Below, in pieces: positions 9,957 to 20,433 of a stretch of DNA of 64,000 nucleotides; the first letter of the stretch is position 1, and every line of letters begins with the position of its first letter. Source of the DNA: Pogostemon cablin (Eukaryota > Streptophyta > Magnoliopsida > Lamiales > Lamiaceae); NCBI GenBank assembly GCA_023678885.1, contig CM042994.1, positions 21,485,073 through 21,549,072 of the forward strand, in the 5' to 3' direction. Below the pieces are notes generated by a model that worked only from the letters and a program-made list of their open reading frames with translations, ran no database searches and was not told where the DNA came from. A program made the position numbers and the translations under genes.

Positions 9957-12900
9957 CAGGAGAGCCCATATTGCCACAGCTTTAAGAAGAAATAAGAATG
10001 ATTGTGAAAGGGAATTGATTACACTTCAAAATTGCGCAGATGATGATTCTGCTAAAAGACTTGCTGCAGTTAGACAACAACTTGGTGCTATTATTGTGAA
10101 GGAAGAAGCTCACTGGAGACAAAGAGCTAAAATTTTCTGGTTGAGAGAAGGGGACTACAACACTCGCTTCTTCCATCAATCTGCTACTGCCAGACGAAAG
10201 GTGAACCGTATTGTGAAAATGAAAGATGACTATGGTAATTGGATCGAAGACCATCCAGGTCTCTATCATTTAATCAAAGATTATTTCTCTAATCTTTTTG
10301 AAGTCAATTCGTAGCCCGTGGATATGAATGTTATGTTATCACAGATGAGATGAATGAAGCTCTTACTCAAGCATTTACAATTGATGAATTTCAAACTGCC
10401 GTCTCTCAAATGCACCCAGATAATTCTCCAGGTTCAGATGGTTTCAACCCATCTTTTTACCAAAAATTTTGGGACACAGTGGGACTTGACGTTTACCATG
10501 CATGTGTTTCTTGGCTTAATGCTGGACAGTTTCCTGTTGGTCTCAATAGTACTAATGTAGTGTTTATTCCTAAATGTGAAATCCCATCCACAGTTCGAGA
10601 CCTTCGTCCCATCTCTTTATGCAATGTGGTGTACAAAATTCTATCCAAGGTGCTTTGTAAAAGGCTCAAATGTGTTCTTCCAACATTAGTAGATAAAGCT
10701 CAATCTGCTTTTATTTCGGGGCGGTCCATACATGATAACATCTTGATAGCCTTTAAAACAATCCATTTTATGAAAAGAAAGAGTATCGGGAGGTTTGGTG
10801 ATGTAGCTTTGAAAATTGACATTAGCAAGGCTTATGACAGAGTTGACTGGAGCTATCTTGAACACATTTTATTGAAGTTGGATTTCTGCAACAGTTGGGT
10901 AAGATGGATGATGTTATCCGTGCAATTAGTCACCTATTCTTTCTTGATAAATGATGACATGGTTGGACCTCTTACTTCTGGTAGAGGCTTAAGGCAAGGT
11001 GACCAGCTTTCACCCTACCTATTTAATCTTTGTGCAGAAGGCTTATCAGCTTTAATTAATAGAGCAAATCGGAGAGATTTACTTCATGGAAGTAGAGTGT
11101 ATCGAGCTGCTCCCACGATATCTCATCTATTATTTGCTAATGATTGCTTGTTGTTTTGTCGTGCAACCACTCAGGAATGTAGAAAACTAAAAGAAGTCCT
11201 TGTGACTTACGAAAATATCTCAGGTCAAGCTATTAATTTTGGAAAATCAGGCATCTTCTTCTGTAGAAATGTGGGAGCTCAGATTAAACATGATATTTCT
11301 GCTATATTGGGAGTCTGGCAACCTCTAAACACCGGTCGCTACCTCGGTCTCCCTTCACTAGTAGGTCAGAAAAAAAGAGAGATTTTTAACTATCTTCAGG
11401 ACAGGCTGTGGAAGAAGTTAGATTCCTGGAGAGACAAAAAAATTTCCAAGTCAGGTAAGGAAATTCTCATTAAATCTGCTGCTCAGGCTATTCCTTCGTA
11501 TTGTATGAGTACATTTCTACTGCCACACGGCTGATGAGCTTCAGAGAATGCTCAATTCGTTTTGGTGGGGTAATGGTAATGACGCTGCGAATGAAATTAA
11601 ATGGATGAGTTGGGAGAAACTTTGTGTGAAAAAAGAATCTGGTGGAATAAGCTTTCGTAATCTACATCTTTTCAACCTTGCAATGCTTGGAAAGTTTGGT
11701 TGGAGATTTATCACTGACTTGATGCCTTTGTTTGCAAAGTTCTCAAAGCTAAATACTTTCCTAGAGGAGATTTTTTTAACGTCAATGTTGGGCAATGTCC
11801 AAGTTTTACTTGGAGAGGCATCTGGACTTCTCAAGATCTTGTCAAAAGGGGAACTAGATGGAAGATTGGAGATGGCTATAACATCAGAATTTGGGATTAT
11901 CCATGGTTATGCAATGATGAAATTTTCTTTATTAATACACCAGTTAATCAGATATTGTTTGATATCCGAGTTGCTGATTTGTTTATTCCAAGATGTCGAA
12001 TGTGAGATGTTGAATTGCTTGAGGAATATCTGCTGCCATGTGATGTTAATCGTATCCTACAGACTCTGATTCCACCTCCAGGTTACTATGATAAATTGAT
12101 TTGGCATTTTACTCGTGACTGACGATATTCGATGAAATCTGCTTATATATTAGCAGCGTCTCTTACCTCAAATAATGATCAAGAAGTGACAGGTAACTGG
12201 AGTAAGTCGTGGAGGATACAAGTTTCGCCCAAGGTGAAAATGGGAATGTGGAGGATTTGTAGGGATTGTTTACCGAATAGGGACAACCTAATTAAAAGAG
12301 GTTTGAACGTGAGTAATTCATGTCCTATCTGTTCAAGTAGTGTGGAGAATGCTTGGCATATATTTGTTAGTTATCCATATGCTATGAATTGTTGGCTTGC
12401 GGCAGGTATCGGAAATTTCATCAACACAGCTTTTCTCGGAGTTTCATCAATCACAAATCTTTTCTTCTTGTTATTTGACACATTGAATTAAAAAGATGCA
12501 AGAAAATTTGTGATGGTAGCATGACAAATTTGGAAGGAAAGAAACTCAGCTTTATGGAGAGGAACTTACAAGCCAGCAATTCAAGCGGTTAACGGGGCAT
12601 GTTGGTTCTTAGAAGAATGGGAGTCAGTGCGAGGTAGAGGAGCTTCAAGACAAACATCTTATGCATGTTTAGACTGGCATAAACCACCCACCTCTTTCTC
12701 AAAACTAAATGTAGATGCAGCCTTTTTGGAGACAGATCTGAGATTGGTATTGGCATGATTCTGAGAGATGATACAGGAAGTTTTGTTGTATGTCGTTCAC
12801 TTGTGATACCTGGAAAATTTCGAGTGGATGAAGGAGAGATTATGGGTGTGTATGAAGCACTATCATGGTTAAAGGATTTGGGAATGGAACGAGTGATTAT

Positions 12901-13159
12901 AGAAATAGATGCAAAAATCGTGGATGATGCGCTCCAACACCCAACTGTGAAGGACTCGGTGTTTGGGAATTACGTGGTAGCTTGTAAACAGATCCTTACT
13001 TCAATTCCATCATTCTCAATTCATCGTGTTAATCGTGTTGCTAATAATGTAGCATACAAAATTGTTAGGGTTTCTCGTGATTATTCAAACCCTCATGTAT
13101 GGGTCGAGCTTCCAAACTTTGTGAATGGTCTTCTCTACCATTGTTCTTCGTGTTATTAA
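9957..13159 (+). pseudogene. LINE ORF2 remnant (RT, zf-RVT, RNase H)
   Basis: Domains in order: the linker before RT (WRQRAKIFWLREGDYNTRFF, ~10110-10170); reverse transcriptase (10350-11534), with PGSDGFNPSFYQKFW, LRPISLCNVVYKI, QSAFISGRSIHDNIL, KIDISKAYDRVDW and GLRQGDQLSPYLF; zf-RVT (12132-12440), with WRICRDCLPNRDNL and CPICSSSVENAWHIF; and an RNase H-like domain (~12700-13159), with MILRDDTGSFVV and ending VWVELPNFVNGLL. It is broken by TAG at 10311, TGA at 11532, a frameshift near 11720-11740, TGA at 12119 and another frameshift near 12730. The catalytic box that should be FADD reads FAND at 11133-11144 (GAT to AAT), so even the longest RT piece is inactive. Confidence 0.9.
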
Positions 13160-13186
13160 TCTATAATATTTCTATTTTGTTTTAAA
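9957..13186 (+). mobile_element. 5'-truncated L1-type LINE retrotransposon
   Basis: About 3.23 kb of a plant non-LTR element. It lacks ORF1 and the endonuclease and starts inside ORF2. It ends in an A-run (13184-13191). A 15-bp target duplication matches at 13 of 15 positions: AAAAGGCGTATCTAT (9942-9956) and AAAAAGTGTATCTAT (13187-13201). A 5' truncation, an A-tail and a variable duplication are typical of target-primed reverse transcription. It lies between the two P450 genes on the opposite strand. The two duplication mismatches and several stops and frameshifts show that it is old. Confidence 0.9.
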
Positions 13187-13201
13187 AAAAAGTGTATCTA
13201 T

Positions 13202-14008
13202 TTTTTTAAATGAAAATTATTATTCCTCAAATTTTGATATTGTTTAATTTTTTATATTCTTTTTAGAGATAAGTAGTGTCTCTTACAAGGTCACTCATTT
13301 AACTATGCATGTTAATCTCGGCATTATTGACCAAATATCTGTTTAGAGAGGGAATTTATTATATTTTATCTAATCCAACTGTCATTGATGTATGTTCATG
13401 ATATTATAAGGCAAAGTCTTCGAGGGGATTTCTTATGAGATTATTAACGTTAATTAAATAAGCTATAATTGAGTGTATATATACTTATGAACTTCAAGTG
13501 GGCAGGAGTTAGGCTCACCAAATTGATAATAATATCATCCATTCCGTAACGTTCATGCCCCTTAATTTTTGCACTATGATTAAAAAATACAATATTTTAA
13601 TTGTCAACTGTCATTTGTGTTTAAAATAAACCTAAACAATAACCATACAAACAACACATAATTTTTATAATAAATCTTACAAATATACACCTTTTGGACT
13701 TTCATATCTCTACTATTCAACAAATTATATTCAAAGTGTTCCATATCGGTATGGATGTCGGTGAGCGTCCAATGTTCGGTATGGGTGTCGGTAAGTGTCG
13801 CTGACCGAGGGCCGGTGACCGCAGGTGGCCTGTGAAAGTAAGAGGGGTGAGGATTGTTTTGGGTTGAGGGTATTTTTGACATATTAGAGTGCAATTAGTT
13901 AGAATCGTTATAAATATTTGTTGTTGATGTTGTTAATTTAGTTGTTATAAATGGTTATTTTTTAAATTTTTTCATATTTTAATATGTGGTGAAGTGAGAA
14001 AAATAATA
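13202..14008. other. Intergenic DNA, no gene
   Basis: I recognise no gene. A direct repeat containing TGTTC-GTATGG-TGTCGGT occurs twice at 13737-13803. A fragment resembling repeat family R (GGCAAAGTCTTCGAGG) begins at about 13411. The rest is AT-rich. Confidence 0.45.
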
Positions 14009-14264
14009 CTCCTTCTACCATCACAATGAGTGCAATTTGTTATTTTCGTCTCGTCTCAATACAAGAGGTGTATTTCTTTTTTTAGTAAATGAGATCACAC
14101 AAAATAATTAATATATTTTTATGGAACACATACACCACCAATACACATACCTACTATATATTAAAATATTATTTCTCTCATCTCGTCCACATATTAAATA
14201 TTATTATATCTCTTAATTTACATAAAAAAAAATAAACACCTTATTTTTAATGAGGCTGAGGGAG
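14009..14264. mobile_element. Stowaway-like MITE
   Basis: TA on both sides (14007-14008 and 14265-14266); ends CTCCTTCTACCATCACAATG and inverse ATGAGGCTGAGGGAG. About 256 bp, non-coding. Confidence 0.65.
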
Positions 14265-14321
14265 TATAATTTTAAACTTGATTTATTTGGTAATTATGTT
14301 ATATTTAAGTTGTATTTAGTA

Positions 14322-14588
14322 CTACCTCCGTCCCAAAGAGAAGTTCACAGTTACTGTAAATACGGAGTTTAAGAAAAAATTATTTTTTCTTTACTTTTAG
14401 GGATAATTTGGTATTTTTAGTTAATAAATAAATTATAAAGTAAGTTATGTGAGCTGTAAATGGGTGGTAATTTTGAAATTACAGTGTATTGTGGGTTATT
14501 TATTTTGTGTATTTTCCTATTTGGGAGTGTGAACTTGTTTATGAGACGGACAAAAATAGAAAGTGTGAATTTGTTTATGAGGAGAGGG
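14322..14588. mobile_element. Stowaway-like MITE
   Basis: TA at 14320-14321 and 14589-14590; the left end is CTACCTCCGTCCCAAAGAG and the right end resembles its inverse, ATGAGGAGAGGG. About 267 bp. It lies 25 bp from the left end of the Pack-MULE-like element. Confidence 0.65.
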
Positions 14589-14815
14589 TATAAATAGACT
14601 ATAATTCTATAAAGAGTTCCACTAAATACACACCCCTATTATTATATATTTAAATTATATATTTTATTAAAGTCTAAATTATTCAAATTTATTTTAATAC
14701 ACACCTTAATCTTTTAAATCATTTTGGTGCCACGTCATCCTATTTCAAAACACATCATCATTGTGAATTTCATCTTCAACAACGTCACAGAAACAGATCA
14801 TCAGAATAGTGGACT

Positions 14816-15171
14816 CCATCATCAACAACGTCGCTGTCATCCTGTTGTTGATGAACTGAAAGTGATTTCGGAGCTAAAGCGCAGATTCGTGAAGAATCAG
14901 ATTGATTCTTTGCCTCATATGACGTTCATGCATGAGGAAATCAAGAACAGCAGTCTTTGCTGAAGACTTACAAGATTACAATGAATAAAATGCAGGACAA
15001 AATCGATAACAAGAGGTGAAAGTGAATTCGTTGCGAGAAGAATTGAAAGAGATTGTTCAGAATAACAAATCACCGGAGAAAAAGATGAACGAGAGTGGAT
15101 CTTTATCAGTTCGAATTCTAAAGATTTTGCTTTGGTTTAGCATTATGATCTGTGTGGAATTTCGTCAAACA
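14816..15171 (+). pseudogene. Captured DUF641 (GIL1/IRKI-like) gene fragment
   Basis: Translating across stops gives VVDELKVISELKRRFVKNQI, then HEEIKNSSL, LKTYKITMNKMQDKI, SLREELKEIVQN, EKKMNESGSLSV and FRQTVCAI. In order these match the coiled-coil and following region of plant DUF641 proteins (GIL1 and IRK-interacting protein), where the pattern is L-ISELK, SLLKTYE--, LRE-LEE, L-K-LN-SGSLS and RQTVKSI. The match is from memory of the family. In-frame stops fall near 14961 and 15017, and there are frame changes, so no working protein is made. The fragment lies wholly inside the Mutator-like element, so it is probably a captured copy of a gene elsewhere. Confidence 0.55.
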
Positions 15172-15289
15172 GTTTGTGCGATAAATGGAATCTGCAAATT
15201 GAGATATCAAAGCTATTGTAAATGCAATCCCACCCGAGATCAAATTCAGCATACATGTTTGATCGTTTGTTTATAGAGAGATTTTTAGT

Positions 15290-15815
15290 GGACTCAGTGA
15301 TCTCATTTTCTGAAATCCAGAAATATTGCGATCAATTTCTCCCTGGAGAAACGCGCCACCGACGGAATTTCTTCTTCGAGGATTTCTCATCAAGAGTGTA
15401 GGTTGGAATCATATCCCGATCGAGAAACAAATAGTCCACCAGCCGGAGCTGTCTCCATGGCAGAAAGCAGTGAGAGATGTGCTGTTAGAACTTAGAAGTT
15501 GAGATTTCACCTTTCAATGGATTCACATATCATCACAAATATGGAACCAAGGTTGGAGGAACCATCTTCGACAGATTTGGTCGTCGCCATACCACTGCAG
15601 AGCTTCTCGCTTCTGCTCATCCTCAAACCCTCCTGTTTTGGTCCATGCTACGATTCACAAATTCGAGTTTTACCACATGTATGCTGCTTCACTATTAGGG
15701 AAAGGGAAATGGAATGTAGAGTAGTATGTTGTTTTGATATAGGAAAGATGCCAAGAGCAGGTGACGTGAAAATGGAGTTCTCATTCTCCGACGACCTAAA
15801 CCAGATAAAATGGTG
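15290..15815 (+). other. Unidentified coding-like cargo in the Pack-MULE-like element
   Basis: This interior part has balanced base composition like an exon, unlike its flanks. Frames include HQPELSPWQKAVRDVLLELR (~15437-15495) and a 105-codon frame, 15499-15816, ending MEFSFSDDLNQIKW. I do not recognise the family. It may come from the same donor gene as the DUF641-like part or from a second one. Confidence 0.35.
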
Positions 15816-16360
15816 AATTCCGGTGATGACGTGTAGCTCATTCCCATTTTCCCTTAAAGTTCTCTATAGTTCTTCAAGAGGTAAACTAAAACAAGGTGTG
15901 TACGAAATAAAATTAAAAGGGTAATTTTGATATTAAAGGGATGTGTATTCAATAAAATTTAAAAATAAAAATTAAAAAGAAGTGTGTATTCAATAAAAGG
16001 TGTGTATATAATAAAAAGGGGTGTGTATTTAACAACACTCTTCTATAAAATATCTTTATATTCAAGTTGCACCTCAAGGACAAATATACATAGATGCGTA
16101 TCGGCGTGCTTGACCCTTTGATACTTGATATAACTATTGATTCAAATACCTAGCCATCCATATATGTGATTTTCCTCTTATTATAATTTATTGTGATGGG
16201 TGGTTGGAGTTAGTTCGCCAAATTCAAATTTTATAACTTCCTTCCTTCGCTTTCAATGTATGTTTTGTTGTTTCATCTAATTTCATTTTTTTTTTCATTT
16301 TATTCTTTTTTTTAATTTTGTTTATTTTTCTATTTTTTTATTTAATTTTAAGGAATAATT

Positions 16361-16830
16361 ACTACTAGGTACACACTTAATACTTATTATTACTATGAGA
16401 TACATCAATTTAAAATAATTACTCCTAGATACAAAAAAATTAAGATCAATTACCCAATATACTTTCAACTTAATGTGATCTAACAACTTTTATGCTGCAC
16501 ATACATAACATTATTTTTGCTGCACATAACATTTACGATTTTTTTACTGAATATAACACTTACGATTTTTTTGTTGCACATAATAATTATTGTTGGACGT
16601 ATTATTTTTGCTGCACATAATATTTATTGTTGGACGTATTATTTTTGCTGCACATAAATTTTTTTACATAACATTTGCTGCATATAACATAAATGATTGT
16701 GTGCATCATATTGTAAGGGTAAAGTTGGAATATTACTATATATTTATGTAGTTAGTAGTAATATTTTTTTAAGTTTGTATCTTATAGTAATTAAGGAGAT
16801 TTCAATGTACATAACAGTAAGTATCCCTAA
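16361..16830. repeat. Inverted-ended AT-rich element with internal tandem repeats
   Basis: The left edge has ATTACTACTAGGTACACACT and TACTATGAGATAC. The right edge has roughly inverse motifs (GTATCTTATAGTAATTAA and GTACATAACAGTAAGTATCC). Between them the motif TTTTTGCTGCACATAA(C/T)ATTT and variants occurs at least six times (16488-16690). This is probably a non-autonomous transposon, but I found no clean target duplication. Confidence 0.45.
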
Positions 16831-16839
16831 TTTTAGGAA

Positions 16840-17160
16840 TATAATTATAATTTTCACCCTTGTGGTTTAAGGTATATTTAAATCTTAGAGTTTAGGGTAT
16901 AATTATAACTTTACTCTTGTGATTTAGGGTATAATTTATTCCTAGGGTTTAGGGTATTTTAGGATATAATTGTAATTTTACCCTTATGGTTTAGGGTATA
17001 ATTTATCCTTAGGATTTAGGGTTTAAGGTTTAGAGTATAATTGTAACTTTACCCTTATGGTTTATGGTATAATTTATCCCTAAAGTTTAGGGTATAATTG
17101 TAATTTTACCCTTGTGGTATAGGGTATAATTTATCTAGAATTTAGGGTATAATAGTTATT
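16840..17160. repeat. Degenerate tandem repeat with telomere-like TTTAGGG motifs
   Basis: The block 'TTTAGGGTATAATT(G/T)TAA then TTTTACCCTTGTGG' recurs about every 60-70 bp. It contains TTTAGGG or GGTTTAGGG many times, plus the inverse-looking ACCCTT. The repeats are interspersed and imperfect, so this is not a true telomere tract. Confidence 0.75.
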
Positions 17161-17256
17161 TAATTATAATAAATTTAAAAATAAAATAAAAAACAATATT
17201 AATGAAATATTAATGAAAAATGAAAAATTAATTAAGAAGGGTGGGGAGGTTCCACC

Positions 17257-18068
<812 letters not shown>

Positions 18069-18308
18069 ATTCCACCCATGTCACACTCTATTGTAATTAT
18101 CTAACTTCAATTTTCTTAACCAAATTCTGCCTAATTGCATCATCAATCTAATTTAGCTTAAGGAAGAAATAGTCAAGAACAAATTAAACCATGAATTCAA
18201 CAAATAAAATCTTCATTACTTAAAATAATAATCTTGGAATATATATAGCTATAATTTCAGTAAAACTTTACTTTATTTCAACAACTTATTATATGCATAT
18301 ATATCGAT

Positions 18309-20384
18309 CTATGTTTTCAAGCGATAAATGGGAGTAGTCATGAGATGGTTAGCCCTGGCAACAACCAAACCAAAGTGTTCAGACATATCCAACATCCCCT
18401 GATCAGTCACTTCCCAATCAAAGCAATGAACCAATTGTGCTACAATTAGTTGAACCATGGTTAGTCCCAACTGCAATCCAGGGCACCCTCTCCGACCAGA
18501 GCTAAAGGGTATGAGTTGAAAGTGTTGCCCCCGAAGGTCCACGTTGCTTCCAACGAACCTTTCGGGGTCAAACCTTTCAGGGTCCGTCCAGGCATTCGGA
18601 TCCCTCCCAATAGCCCAAACATTCACCAGGATTCTTGTTTTGTTAGGTATTTGAAATCCGTCGACTTCACAGGCTTCCATCGATTCGTGGATGAGCAAGG
18701 GGCCGGGCGGGTGGAGCCTCATTGATTCCTTGATGACACAATCCAGGTAGTTGAGACTGGAGAGATGTGATTCATCAACCAATTGGTTTAGTCCCACCAC
18801 TTGTTCTAATTCTTGTTGGAGTTTCTTCATTACTTGTGGATGTTTGATCACTTCTGAGAGTGTCCATTCCACTACTGCTGCTGAAGTGTCCATTCCAGCT
18901 AATAACATGTCCTGTTTTTTCATAAAAATTATAAACAAGATCAATATTTCCATATATAATTAAGCACCCAAGAGTTAATATATCTTCGTGTTCAATTCAA
19001 AAAAAATCTTATAGCTAGTTTAGTGCAAAAGGGATTTCAAGAGTTTATATATGATTATTATCGGAAAAATACACTTTTGGTCCACACAAAAGTGTTCAAT
19101 TCAAAAAAAACCCAATAGCTAGTTTCATTCCTACATGCAAACACTAGTGTAAACCGAGTTCATGTAGTTAGTTATGTAAACCCTACAAATTCATGTTTTA
19201 TTATGCCCTTGGTGTTCAATGTTTATTCTTAGGGTTTAGAATATTTAAGGGTATAATTTTCTTTACAGTTTTTAAATAGAGAGAATTTTCATGAAATAGT
19301 TCCCTTGATTCAAATAAGATTTCAAATGTTTTTGGATGAAAAAAGTTGCATGCTTATATATTTGGTCCTTTGCCAAGGGTTCTTTTATAAAAACTACAAC
19401 TATTGAACTGATTTGAAACTAAGGTAACTTTTATGTACGAGATCAAAAGTGCATTTTTCCGATTATTTATTGGAGGATTAGCATTAGATAGTACTAAAAA
19501 AATAGTATTACCAATAGTACAGACTTGACATGGCGTCGATCGAATTCGAATCCAGATTGACCAGACTCCATAATACCCATCAACGTGTCGACGAAATCAG
19601 GAACCTTCTTCTCTTCCTGGTTGTTCCGAAGATGATCATCGATGATCTTCTCCAGAAAACAATCGAAGATATTGCTTAGTTCCTTCAACTTTCGAGCAGA
19701 CCCCTGAATATCAAATCTCCTAAGATATGGAAAATAGTCTCCAATGTTGAAAGCTGCAGCCTCCTCCATTGTCTCCTTCATCACATCCTTAAACCTCGTT
19801 TCATCCAAATCCCTGTCCGAAAACTTCCTCCCAAACACCATCAAGCAAGTCATGTCCACGCTAAGAGACGCGATCTTCACGCTCATGTCGACACTTTCGC
19901 CCGCCTTAGCCGCCTTCTTGAGTGTGCTGATCGAGAGGCCAACCTCGGCCTCTCGGGTGGGCTGAAACTGGCTGATTTTCTTGCTGCTGAGGAGCTGAAG
20001 AGTGCAGAGTTTTCGCATGTTTCGCCAGTACGTCCCGTATTTTCCAAAGACTATGTTCCTCTGCTCGTAGCCTAGGTAATATGAGGCCTCGTGATGAGGC
20101 TTGTTGGCGAAGACGAGGTCGTGGGTCTTGAGGAAGAGCTCAGCAGCGGCAGGGGAGGAGACGACGACTGTGCCAACGGAGCCGAAGCGCATGTACATGA
20201 TGGGACCATGTTTTTGAGCTAAGTGATGCAAATCTTGGTGGGGATTGTTGCCTAAAAGGTGGAAGTGACCTATGATTGGAAATCCTGTTGGCCCTGGAGG
20301 AAGGTTTTTCTTGTTTTTATGGTTTATAAATTGGTTCAAAAGATAAATGAATACAAGCATTGATATGCAGATGATCAAAGCCAT
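18309..20384 (-). CDS. Cytochrome P450, CYP71 clan (CYP736A-like), P450-2
   Basis: An ER-anchored haem monooxygenase and paralogue of P450-1. Two minus-strand exons, 20384-19512 (291 codons) and 18911-18309, are joined in phase 0 across a 600-bp GT-AG intron. The intron position is the same as in P450-1. The product is 491 residues. N-terminal anchor MALIICISMLVFIYLLNQFI, hinge LPPGP, I-helix AGMDTS at 296-301, E353/R356 (KESMR), PERF at 407-410 and haem loop FSSGRRGCPG with Cys434. All hallmark residues are present. The intron holds a ~400-bp transposon. Family call CYP736A-like by recognition; the substrate is not readable from sequence. Confidence 0.93.
19061..19462. mobile_element. MITE inside the P450-2 intron
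   Basis: A 402-bp element with inverted ends TCGGAAAAATACACTTTTGG (left) and the inverse of TCGGAAAAATGCACTTTTGA (right). The trinucleotide TTA lies on both sides (19058-19060 and 19463-19465), as expected for PIF/Harbinger-type elements, though TTA is easily found by chance here. It accounts for most of why this intron is longer than the 94-bp intron of P450-1. Confidence 0.7.
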
Positions 20385-20420
20385 TCTTGATTTGGTAGCT
20401 AGTATATATGGTTTGCAAGA

Positions 20421-20432
20421 ACTATATATATT
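20421..20432 (-). promoter_or_regulatory. Putative TATA box of P450-2
   Basis: On the minus strand the sequence reads TAATATATATAGT, centred ~42 bp upstream of the P450-2 ATG at 20384. This implies a very short leader. It is a motif match in AT-rich DNA only. Confidence 0.45.
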
Positions 20433-20433
20433 A

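Larger units (their letters stand above)
14614..16040. mobile_element. Pack-MULE-like Mutator element with captured gene DNA
   Basis: A 1,427-bp element with perfect 9-bp direct repeats TTCTATAAA (14605-14613 and 16041-16049). Its terminal inverted repeats start with G: left GAGTTCCACTAAATACACAC then CCCT; right, read inward, GAGTGTTGTTAAATACACAC then CCCT. A 9-bp duplication with G-starting ends is the Mutator-like signature. It has no transposase. The interior is unusually rich in coding-like sequence and includes a fragment resembling plant DUF641/GIL1-IRKI proteins (separate entry). AT-rich subterminal repeats of the terminal motif (GTGTGTATTCAATAAAA) lie at 15945-16010. Confidence 0.85.

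Noticed and set aside
16840..17160. True telomere or chromosome end
   Set aside because: TTTAGGG words are interspersed in a ~65-bp unit and not contiguous, with ordinary sequence on both sides.
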